From: Cryptomeria japonica
Lineage: Eukaryota; Streptophyta; Pinopsida; Cupressales; Cupressaceae
Direction: 5' to 3'
DNA: 64,000 nt
Assembly (NCBI RefSeq): GCF_030272615.1
Contig: NC_081408.1
Coordinates: forward strand, 765,700,330 to 765,764,329
A program made the position numbers and the translations under genes. Shown in pieces: positions 44,574 to 54,820 of the stretch. Every line of letters begins with the position of its first letter. Position 1 is the stretch's first letter. The notes beneath the pieces are model-generated. The model did not search any database, had not been told where the DNA came from, and saw only the letters and a program-made list of their open reading frames with translations.

Positions 44574-45166
44574 TAAGAACACAACAATTCACTCAATCAA
44601 AGAACCCCTCAAAATGATGGTTTTGCACTTTATACTTAGTGCATTTGCAATGGCCACTTTCAAAGCAACACAAAGTGGACCTCTAATTTCAATGTTTACA
44701 ATTACCTTAATCAAGCTATAATAGAGTAAAATGACTAATGTGAAAGACCAAACTGAGATCCAAGCATTACATATTCGAAAATAGGCCAAAAATGACCATA
44801 TGCTAAAAGTACAATTTCTACTCACAATTACTACAAATGGATAGTACAAAAGTGAAGTAGACAAAAAATCATGCACTTTCAAAAAAATGACACCTAAAAA
44901 GGAGGTTATATGAGCTTGAACAAAGCCTCGAAAATTGTAAAAATAAGGATTGGACAACAACACCTATTCAAAAATCTTTTTTTGAAAGAAAAACTAGGCA
45001 TCATAATGAAAAAGCCTGCACTGTAGTGCAAAGCACAAGATTCTAGCCAAAATTAAAAAAATTATTCGAAAAAAACCTCAAAATGGTCAAGATAGGAGCC
45101 TTTGAAGTTGGAATGCAAATTCAAAAATGCAAATGGAGAGGGGGCAAACTTTTTGAAAAGGGCGCT
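44569..45166 (-). other. Leader remnant of the inverted copia copy
   Basis: Aligns in reverse complement with about 19300-19740 (shared CTTTTAGCATATGG, AAGTGGCCATTG and CACTAAGTATAAAGTG). The match fades before 45110. The remaining bases up to the inverted repeat are unassigned. Confidence 0.7.
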
Positions 45167-45531
45167 GATTTGCTTTTTGTTTTTCTGGATTCGACCGTGT
45201 AAATTTTGCATTACCAACGTTTCGGATCAAATACCATGATCCATCATCAAGACAAAAGAGAAAGCAAGAGAGCAAGAGAGAAGAATATGAAGATGATGAT
45301 AGCAGACCTAGAAGATTAAAAAGATGGAAGACCAAACACAAGGATAGAGTCACGGAAACCAAGAGGAGCCAAAAACAAATATAAAATTAACACAAAAAAG
45401 TGACAAAAAACAAAGAAGAAACACAAGAAGAAATAAAGCAATAACATAATGATAGAAGCAAAAACCCAAGAGGAGCAAGAAGGAATAAAAGAATAAGACT
45501 AAAAAAGAAGAACAAACAAATAAGGGAAAAA

Positions 45532-45584
<53 letters not shown>

Positions 45585-46008
45585 CAACTACAAACAATAC
45601 ACACAAAAAAGGAATTAAATAAACAATATATATTGTTTTTATTTGGTCTTATTGTTTTTTCCCTTATTTGTTTGTTCTTCTTTTTTAGTCCTATTCTTTT
45701 ATTCCTTCTTGCTCCTCTTGGTTTTTTGCTTCTATCATTACAGTATTGCTTTATTTCTTGTTTGTTTTTTGTCTCTTTTTTGTGTTAATTTTTTATTTAT
45801 TTTTGGCTCTTTTTGGTTTCCGTGACTCTATCCTTGTGTTTGGTCTTCCATCTTTTTAATCTTCTAGGTCTGCTATCATCATCTTCATATTTTGCTCTCT
45901 TGCTCTCTTACTTTCTCTTTTGTCATGATGATGGATCATGGTATTTGATCCAAAAAGTTGGCAATGCAAAATTTACACGGTCGAATCCAGAAAAACAAAA
46001 AGCAAATC
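45167..46008. repeat. Large inverted repeat (foldback), arms about 365 bp
   Basis: Left arm 45167-45539 and right arm 45649-46008 are reverse complements with small indels. Outer ends are GATTTGCTTTTTG and its complement. The arms read as polypyrimidine-rich sequence outside (CTCTTGCTCTC) and T-rich inside. The centre holds (AT)n at 45537-45582 and a small AAACAATATATATTGTTT palindrome at 45622-45639. No transposase. It could be a foldback/MITE-like element or a palindromic duplication. The open frames in the arms are low-complexity by-products. Confidence 0.88.
45537..45582. repeat. (AT)n microsatellite at the centre of the inverted repeat
   Basis: About 22 AT units, capable of cruciform extrusion together with the arms. 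Confidence 0.95.
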
Positions 46009-47080
46009 ATTATGAACTGTGGAAGCTTCATGAATTCAAGAACGTTGATGTTAGTACTTTACTAATGTAAATTTGACAGCCAAATGGTCCTCAAAAGAAA
46101 AAAAAATCACCCCCTGCATAGATGCATACATGGCCATACATATTGATGACTGTGCATATGACGTTACTATATAGTTGAGTGACTTAACGTTGAGGTGGCG
46201 TACGATTGATGCAGATCCACAAGGCATCAATGTGATAGATGCATGTGGTGCAAACCATGGACAGTTGGTGAATAAGGCTAGGTCACGTCGACAGGGTCTT
46301 TGTCCACGTGTTTTGCAAAGGGTCAGTCTGCGTCACAACCCATGTGGCGTTGAGTGAGCAGATCAGAGTTGTGCTAACGAACTACACAAAACACCACATG
46401 AAATTTTGTAGTGTTGAATGCTAGAAATCTTGTGGAGGTGTGCGGGTTTGGAGCAACCTCGGTGCAATGTGCACCTAGTGTAGAGTGCATGTGTGGGATG
46501 AGGTCTAGTGTTACATCCCTCTTTTTCACTAATGTTTTTATTATATTAATGTGTGATGTTTTGTTGAATGGAGGTTTAAAATGCTTATGAGAAATGATTT
46601 TGTTTAAAAATCACAAAGTTTTATTGAAGTTATTTAATCATGCTTATACATGTCAGAATTATCATGAGATTTCAGGCTAACTACATTTCTATAACCTAAG
46701 GGTTGCAGAAAATTTGTCGTCCTCGAAGAAGGGAGAGAAAGTATCATCATGTATGGGAGGCAAGCAGACGGAAGATAGAAATTCCATCTAAGAACCTAAA
46801 TCCAGTAAGTATATTAGTTATTCTTTGTTTGTACCTAGGTTGTGGAGTCATGTCTAGATACCTATTCTAGGAAATCCTAGTTTGTCAGTCAGGTGGTTAA
46901 GGTATTTCTCTTTTAACAAGAATTTGTAATAATGACTTAAGTCATCATTAAAAATAAGTTCAAATTATGAATCGTTATGAAATCATTTTTGAATTATGAT
47001 TTTAATTTCAAAGCTATTAAATATATATATGATTATGTATGTATGTAATGTGGAGTACAAATACATGTGTATATATGTTA
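46009..47080. other. Unassigned sequence
   Basis: 46170-46390 is richer in CG and CpG than its surroundings, and the short open stretch at 46175-46357 matches no family I know. The rest is AT-rich. I found neither an LTR nor the missing 3' part of the LINE. Confidence 0.5.
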
Positions 47081-47181
47081 CAATAGCATATATGTATACA
47101 TATATATACATATACATATACATGTATATATACATATACATATATACATACAGATATACATATACATACAGATATACACAT

Positions 47182-47242
<61 letters not shown>
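47081..47242. repeat. Compound (TACA/TATA)n and (TA)n microsatellite
   Basis: Imperfect ATACATAT repeats at 47081-47190 run into pure TA at 47190-47242. Long open frames across it on both strands are repeat artefacts. Confidence 0.95.
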
Positions 47243-47245
<3 letters not shown>

Positions 47246-48022
47246 CTCTAAATACATATCTAGTCATACTGATATCATGGTAATACATAATGAATCGTTT
47301 GATTCATTCCTTAATATACTCAACATATATTTATTCATATAATGGCCGGTGACAATATAAATATAAGAGTCTTGGAAATTCATGAAGCAGCTAATTAAGC
47401 CAACATAGAGGTTTTCGTTCAGCACGTAATTGGAATCAAGAACCATGGCCACTTAATTAGTTTTACTCACTAATGTGAGAGATGGAATCCATGTAAATTA
47501 AGGTAAGATGGCACCGAGCAACATCATGGGAGATAAAATCTAATGAAAGGTAATTGAAATTCAGTCATAAACTAAAATGACATTAACCGCTTGATATTAA
47601 TTCTTAAAAATTAAGAAGTCGACGCTTACTTAAGAAAAGATAAAAAAATGTAATAAGAATTAAAACTCGAATAAAACAGTAGCTAAGAACAATGAAGATG
47701 TATCTTTCATTTCTATCTCTGCATTATTGTTTAATACGAAGTTGTCTTGGTAAATGGAAATAAATTGAAACTGAGGTTAGTCGCACTATTATGAGAAGTA
47801 TATCGATTCTATGCTTAGTCTTTGAGCACAGACCTTTGAATAATTTTCATACCTGCTCATTGAAATGGTAGAAATGATAACCCTCTTGCAAACGTGGCAG
47901 GGTTTAAATAGTCAAGCGTATTCTTTTTATCATACAGGTGAACTTATAATTATCCATGTCCACTTCTAGAAAGATAAGAGTTGAAGAGAGACTATTTAAG
48001 TCTACAACTTAATGACACTTTG
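47243..48022. other. AT-rich spacer, nothing recognised
   Basis: Short unrelated ORFs only; no repeat structure or TE domain visible. Confidence 0.5.
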
Positions 48023-48023
48023 T

Positions 48024-48236
48024 CATAATGAATCAAGGGGAAATATATTATTAAATAATCAACTTTGTTATAAGTTGGAATAATAACATACTCATAATGA
48101 ACCAAGGTGAAATATATTATTAAATAATCAACTTTGTTATAAGTTGGAATAATAACATACTCAATAATGAACTAAGGTGAAATATATTATTAAATAATCA
48201 ACTTTGTTATAAGTTGGAATAATAACATACTCAATA
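48024..48236. repeat. Tandem triplication of a 70-bp unit
   Basis: AAATATATTATTAAATAATC recurs at 48041, 48110 and 48180 (spacing 69 and 70). Each unit also contains TTGTTATAAGTTGGAATAAT. Near-identity points to a recent expansion. Confidence 0.9.
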
Positions 48237-48332
48237 CTAAATGGGATCATGTGTAATACTTGAACAGTTCAAACAATCAAATTAAGATTTTCAGTCACAA
48301 TGACTTATTTAATAGAGACTCTTTTGGTTTAA

Positions 48333-48371
48333 ACCTATCATATAGAATACTCTTGAAAAACATTAATAGTT
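48333..48371. repeat. 39-bp flanking direct repeat, left copy
   Basis: Starts ACCTATCATATAGAATACTC. It matches 54782-54820 with one mismatch, the two copies bracketing the gag-pol remnant. Confidence 0.85.
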
Positions 48372-51300
48372 TTCTGTAGTTGAGAGCTGATATGCCCCAT
48401 ATCCATATGCTGCTGTAATGATGTAAGGACCAAGCCAATTTGGTTCAAACTTGCCCTTCTTTTCTTTGTCTTGCTGATTTTTAGGATTTTTTTTGAGAAC
48501 TAAGTCACCCACCTCAAATGTGCGAGGCTTTACCTTATGATTGTAGTTGCGTCGTTCCTTGATTGAATGATGTGTAGCTTAAGTGACTGTCTTCCTTGAT
48601 AAAGGAACTGCGATAGAATTACTAGCGTGTGGACTACACAGGCCCATATGCATGTCACCTAAAGAAGTTTGGGCATCCCTGATAACAAAGTCCTTCAAGG
48701 AAGCTCCATTAAAGGTCCATGATGTATCGCCAGTAGGTAAAGGATGTGTGGAACAAGTGAATGATTGATGAAGGCTTATGATTATGAAAAGAAATGAAAG
48801 TAGGATAGCATGATGGAGACTTAGGATCAACAAGTATGCTTTTTGATTTAAAATTGTAGAACTTTTGCCCCCAGTTATTTTGATATTAGGGGAGATCAAC
48901 TCTTGTTCTTTTTCTTTCGTAGAATTTTTATCCTTGACTTTGATTTTTGCAGAGTCCAATAGCTTTTGATTTTGATTTGAACTAAAGGACTTTTCTTTAT
49001 TTTTGACTTTTAGATTTTTCTTTTCGTAGCTTGATTTTTGATCCCCAGTGAGTAAGGGATTTTGTAATTCTTGTTGATCCAAGTCTGGAAATTGAGTGGA
49101 AATGGTTTGAGTGGATGAAATGGTAAGGCTATGTGAGTTCTCAAGAGGGCTGGCAATATGCTCAATAGATTCTTCGTTGGAACCACTCTTAGGACTATTG
49201 ATATCAAGATATGCTTGCACCACTAGAGGAGATTTGCATTCAGACTTAGTAGCCACAACACTAGGTGGTTCACACCCAATTCCTTTCAAATTGTTTATAG
49301 ATTGTTCATGTCGATTGAATACCTTAGGAGATAGTGGGAGTTGATCAACATGAAAGATATACTCACCACATCCCAGATCTTTAATCTTGAATTTTTCTTT
49401 GATCTCTGTTTGCTTTGATGTAGAAGCTTTCAAGGATTCTGGATCCATGTATGATGAAGATGGAATAGCCTCTTGATTGACTGGTATTGTTATTTCTGAT
49501 CGAGGTTGCAGATTGTTGCAATATATGAATGGATTTGGATCTGCTTTGACGGTCACTTCAACTCCATTGTGTGGAAACTTGATACATCGATGATATGTAG
49601 ATGGGACTGCGCTCATCTCATGAATCCATGGGCGTCCCAAGAGTATGTTGTATGTGAGATCTAGATCAAGGACCTGAAAAACCACATCCTTTGTAACGGG
49701 CCCAACTCTGAGAGGTAAGGTGACTGTGCCTTTGGATGAACACTCTTCATCATCATATGCCTTGATGGTAATTTTGTTTGTAGAATTCACAACTTTATCA
49801 AAATATCCCAGTTGTTTAATGGTGCTCAATGTACAAATGTTTAGACCTGCTCCTCCATCTATCAGGACTCATTTTATTCGATGTTTGTGTATGAAGGCTT
49901 CAATGTGTAAAGGTCCATTATGTGGTTGGCTCATGGAGGCGTCGTCAGCTTCTGTGAATGTAAGAGAGTGTGGAATGGAAAGGTATCCCACCATGGCTTG
50001 AAACTGGTCCACGTTCAGATTAGTAGGGATGGAAGTATCTCTCAAGATTTTGTCAAGAATAGCTTTATGTGCGGGGGATATGCGCAAGAGATCGAGGATG
50101 GAGATAAGCACGAGTGTCTTCCCTAACTGCTCTACAAGGTCATACTCAGGTTTGGTTGATGAGGAAGCAGTGTTTTTAGCTAGAGCACCTTGCAAAGTGA
50201 ATTTACCTCGATGAGTTGTAACATTACATTCAGAGGTAGGTTCGGAAGAAGATCCAATGCCTTTTAGGACAATCTTGGGTCTTTGGGTAGAATTCTCAGG
50301 CGTTTTGTCCTTGATGATAATGGTAGAGACATAATTGTCCATCGAGATGTGATTGATAGTTGAATCATAGTTATAAGATGCTCTAGTATAGTTGGTTTTG
50401 TCATCTGTGGCTTTAGACTTTCCCTTGTCATGCTTTGGGAATGGTTCCTTAAACATTTCATGTTCTTGATTGGATGAGTGTCCTTCAATCTCAATGTCAC
50501 CTATATCAATGAGATCTTGTATGATGTTCCTCATTCGATGACAATTTCCTATTTTATGTCCCTTGCTCTTATGAAATTCACAATATTCATCATCATTCCA
50601 CCAATATGGTTTAACCTTTGGCTCATATGGAGGAAAATCTGGAACTTTGATTACTTTGTTTGCCACTAGCTTCTTGAAAACTGACTCAAGTGGTTCTCCC
50701 AATGGGGTGTACTTCCTTCGTGATCTGGAAGTTGTTTGAGTATTCACTTGATTGTTTGTAGAGCTTGATCCTGAAAAAACAATTTTGGGTTGTACTGTAT
50801 TGGCATCAACAACACCATCATTGACTATGTTCTTGTTTTTGTTCCAAAATCTTGGCTTATCTTTTCCTTTAAAGTCATCTTTGTTTTCCTTAAATATCTT
50901 AATGACTCCTTGTTCAATTAGGACCTTTTTTGTCGCTAAGCCTTTTTCAATGACGTCCTTGAAGGTGGACAAACAAGCTTTCCTTAGGTCATAACCAATG
51001 TCTTTGTTAACATATTGGATGAACATTTCTACCATTTGTTTTTGTGGAATTTCACAAGAGCATCTGCTAGCTAGATTCCTCCATCTTTGTAAAAATGATG
51101 AAAAAGACTCTCCATCTTTTTGTTTGGTGTTGCACAAAGTAGTGACTGATATGTCTGTCTCTATGTTGTAGGAGAAATGTTGAATAAATGCCTTTGCTAA
51201 GTCACCCCATGACTTAATTCCAGGTGGAAGTTGGGAGAACCATTCCATAGCTTGATCACCTAAGCTTTGTGGGAATAATCTCATCAAATATGTCTCTTCT

Positions 51301-52427
51301 GAAGCTACCTCAATGCAAGCTGTGAAAAACTATCTTATATGTGCCTTAGGATCCCCTTTTCCTCTATACTTATCAAACTTAGGTGTCACAAAGTATGTAG
51401 GAAAAGGAGGCATTGGAATGCTCTTGTCAAATGGATAAGGACATATGTCTCTCATTGTGTATGTTGGCTTCGATGTATTTATGTCCTCCATTTTCTTTTG
51501 TAAGTCCCTGATTTGTTGCTCCAAATTGTTCTTAGGTGGAGATCGACTTCTTGGACCATACCCTATGCTTGAGGCACCAATTGGAGGAGGAGCATGTTGC
51601 ATATATGGATGATATTGATCATACACATGTTCATATGGAGGAGGTCTATAGTGATGCTGCATATATGGACCACTTGGTATAGATTCATGTTGAGGAACGA
51701 AATATCTATTTTGTCCATGTATACCATACTCTACAGGCATGTCATGTTCTAATGTGTTGCCCCCAAATTTGACACGGGGTTTCCTTGTGTCCAAATTTTG
51801 AGCATGCCTTTGAATATCCAATTGCTTTGGTGGTTGATCCTTAGCATTGATATGTGATTGAGCATATTTCTCTACATAAGACTTCCATAATGGTCTGTGA
51901 AGGTGAGTATCATATGCTTGACCATGTGTATGTGGGACCTCTGGTTTTTGAAACAAAGATGATGGTGATTCAGGCACAAGATGTGGTCTTCTATTGCCTC
52001 CACTAGTAGGCCTCCTTTGATCCATGTTGGAGTGAGGTTGTTGCAAAGGTTGATTTTCCATTATTTGAGACATGTCAAAATCATGAGGTATCTTGGCTCC
52101 ACTTTGTGCCATCATTTGTAAGAAGTATTGTCTATCCCTCCTCATTATTTCCTCAACCAATCGATTGAAACAGGGATCCATAATGGATTCTTCCACATCT
52201 GCTGAATGTACTGAAAAGTTGTCCATATCATCATTGTGTGTATCATTGTTGTTTGTAGTGTCCATGTTCTCAACATTTGGAATGTTTCTATAGGCATCCA
52301 TGTCAGGTAATGTAGTATGATCAGAATTAAAAAAGATATCATTGTCATACTCATAAGAACTCATGTTTGCGGACTCTTGAGCCTCTTTAGTTTCTCTCCT
52401 AGATTTTTGAAGACGGGTTTCAACCAT
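48363..52427 (-). pseudogene. Tat-type gag-protease joined to the end of pol
   Basis: One frame of about 1355 codons from ATG 52427 with few stops (near 51328, 49866, 48579). Order: Pro/His-rich N-terminus, capsid (PHFIRLF-type MMRLFPQSLGDQAMEWFSQL, FIQHFSYNIETDISVTTL, SFLQRWRNLASRC), knuckle YCEFHKSKGHKIGNC (50590-50540), the phrase FTLQGALAKN, then protease with an intact VLIDGGAGLNICTL active site (about 49865-49825) and YNILLGRPWIHEMSAVPSTYH. A disordered region and a hydrophobic segment (LLILSLHHAILLSFLFI) follow. Then, in the same frame, KERRNYNHKVKPRTFEVGDL and KFEPNWLGPYIITAAYGYGA: the last part of Tat integrase. Reverse transcriptase, RNase H and the integrase core are absent. Confidence 0.87.
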
Positions 52428-54781
52428 GAACTAGGTATTGACCGAGATGTGTGAGACTAGATGAAAATGGAAAGAGCATGGAAGACCAAGAGTTTGGATG
52501 AAATGTAAATGAATCTGAAGTGTACTTGCAATGTCCAAAGTGTAAGACCAAGTATGTATGTAGTAGAGTAGGTGTGACTTCCAAAGAGAGGATAGTTTCT
52601 CTTGATGAGGTAAGCTGACCTTGACTCTAAGTAAGACCAAATGAGACCCAAAGGTGATAGACCTTGATGAGGGACCACTTAGCAAAATGTTGTTGTATGT
52701 AGTGTGTTGACAAAGTATGATGAGGACAAGCAAGTGACCTTTTGACTCAAGTTTAGACAAATGTAAATTTAATGCAAGATGTAAAACAATGATGGACTTT
52801 GTGAGACCCAAAGACAAGTTGAATGCTAGATGAAAACTTGGAGAAACAACCTAGGAGGCTCAATAATTCTGAAACTGATTGCTCTTGTTTGCTGGACTGT
52901 AAATTTTTCCAATTTGTGAAGTTGTTATTGTGACCAAATCTGAATGTTTGACTGTTTTTCATGACAAGAGGACACAATGTTGATGAGGACTCAATGTTTG
53001 CAAGTGTTTAGACTCAAAATGACTCAAAGAAAAGTGTGTTGTTTGATGTAAAAATATTTTGCATACACTTGAAGACACAAAAGACACAATGTTTTGCTAT
53101 TTGGTCTTGAATGTTTTGAATGTTTAAAATAAATCAAGCACAATTCTTATGGCTGGCCAATACAATAGTTGTTGATCCCACATGAGGTTTTACCCCCGAG
53201 GCTACGCTATTCAAAGCAGATACTTAGATGCTTGACCTCACTGGCTCCACCCTCGACACTCACTTCTCGGGTCAGCCAAGCATCAGTCCCCACGAAAACT
53301 CCCCGTGGAGAACTTTGTATCTCTACTAAGAATCGTATGTGTGTGGGCCGCTACCAGAGGTCCGACCTCCTGCCTCAACAATTAGAAGGATTTTGGCTTC
53401 TAAAACAAAAAGGTGCTAGTAAGGGCATCCGCTCATGTGGCCATACATGCGACACTTTTAGCTCTGTAAATATAGAAGGCTCCCAGCCAGTAGGGGTTAC
53501 GCCCTACAATTGATCAAATTTATTTGATCAAACAGGTTTATGGGGAGACATAGTGTCGGTATGAACTAATCAGCACACTTTATCCATAGTTTTCATCATG
53601 AATACATTTGTTTATAGTGGTTCGGAAGAGGTGGGTTTTCCTCGCTACCACTTGGGTTGTTCTCTTCTCACTAGTAGTCCTAATGACCACACGGGAAGAT
53701 AGGCCCTCTAAAGGTTAAACAAAAAGAGCCTATTGCTCAAGACACAAAAGACAATGATTCAATTTTAGTGCACCAATTGAAGTGTTTTCTAGTCTATGAA
53801 AACAAGGCACACAATAAAAATCCAAAACCCCTTTCCAAGGACCTGCAACAAAGATTTATTAGTAGTTTGGATTGTTTGAAATAATCACCCCTTCCTGCAA
53901 GCACACAAGTTAGGTAAATTTTAGATCCAAAAGACTTTGTGAAATAGGGGCCTTCAACAATGCATTTTGTTGACCAATTCAAAGATCCGATTCATCATAA
54001 AAAAAGACCACTTGTAAAATTTCAAGAGATTTCTAGAAATATAAGAAAATCCAAAAAATTTGCTAATTTGCTCCAAAAATTAATTTTTTATGAAAAATCA
54101 TAAAAAATTCATATAAACTGCAAAATCGATTCAAAAAATCTGAAATTTTTACTTGAGAGTTCTGATAGTCTTCCAAACCTACATAAAAAAATCTCTGCAA
54201 CAAATCCAAGCAGTTTGTGAGATATGAGTAAAATAATGCAAAACCCTAATTTTCAAAGATCTAATTTTTGAGGAATTATTTTGCATCAAATTTAAAATCA
54301 CAAAGAATAGATCTTGTGTATAATTCTGAGAGATTTACAAAAATGTAAGAAAATCCAAAAAATTCGCTAATTTGCTCTATATAAGGAGATGCTTCCTTCA
54401 TTATCAACCCTAATCAATCATTCTAATCAATCTATGCATCCTCACTATGCATTCAGCCCCCGTGGACTACTTGACTACACTACGCTTTTGAACTTTCATA
54501 TGCGATTCTACTTGCAACCACATTTCCGTTCTTTGTTGAGCTCTTGTGCACACATAAAATTTGAGAGCAAATATATCAAGCAAGATCAATGGAGATAGGA
54601 AGAATGGAGATTCAAATCCTATTGGACATGTGATGGTATAATCTTTGTGATTTCATTTGATTTGCATTGTCTTAGGTAATCTTCATATGTTATGGTGGAT
54701 CTTTGTTGTTGTTAGGCTAGGGTTTTGTGGTTGAATTCATTTAGTTTTTCAACATTGTTGTTATCCATTTTCACCATATAC
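52428..54781 (-). other. Leader and possible LTR part of the gag-pol remnant
   Basis: No coding signal. A GC-richer block at 53160-53520 contains several short direct and inverted motifs (CCCCGTGGAG, GGGTTACGCCC). A segment around TAAGAAAATCCAAAAAATT occurs twice, at about 54040 and 54346, 306 bp apart. On the plus strand a TATA-like CTATATAAGG at 54377-54386 could mark a promoter pointing away from gag. I could not fix LTR borders. Confidence 0.5.
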
Positions 54782-54820
54782 ACCTATCATATATAATACT
54801 CTTGAAAAACATTAATAGTT
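54782..54820. repeat. 39-bp flanking direct repeat, right copy
   Basis: Same as 48333-48371 except G to T at one position. Lies at the outer end of the leader region. Confidence 0.85.

Larger units (their letters stand above)
42936..45110 (-). mobile_element. Inverted, truncated second copy of the small copia family
   Basis: Minus-strand protease tail, protease, gag and leader match the plus-strand copy at 19300-20596 and 41132-41720. The junction at 42922-42936 joins the truncated LTR of one copy to the middle of the acidic tail of the other, tail to tail. No LTR of this copy is left in the window. Confidence 0.85.

Noticed and set aside
45350-45825. Open frames rich in Phe, Leu, Ile and Tyr on both arms of the inverted repeat
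   Set aside because: They arise from T-rich and (AT)n sequence, mirror each other through the palindrome, and have no domain pattern.
46175-46357. CpG-richer 60-codon ORF
   Set aside because: Too short, no family, no neighbouring exon signals; noted only as a composition change.
46983-47342. Long open frames of Tyr-Ile repeats on both strands
   Set aside because: Translation of a TATA/TACA microsatellite; open in several frames at once.
48740-48850. Envelope-like protein suggested by the hydrophobic segment
   Set aside because: One hydrophobic stretch inside the gag-pol frame is not enough; no signal peptide, cleavage site or separate ORF is seen.
53169-53513. GC-richer open frame of 114 codons on the plus strand
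   Set aside because: It lies in an element leader on the strand opposite to gag, with no motif or splice context that supports coding.
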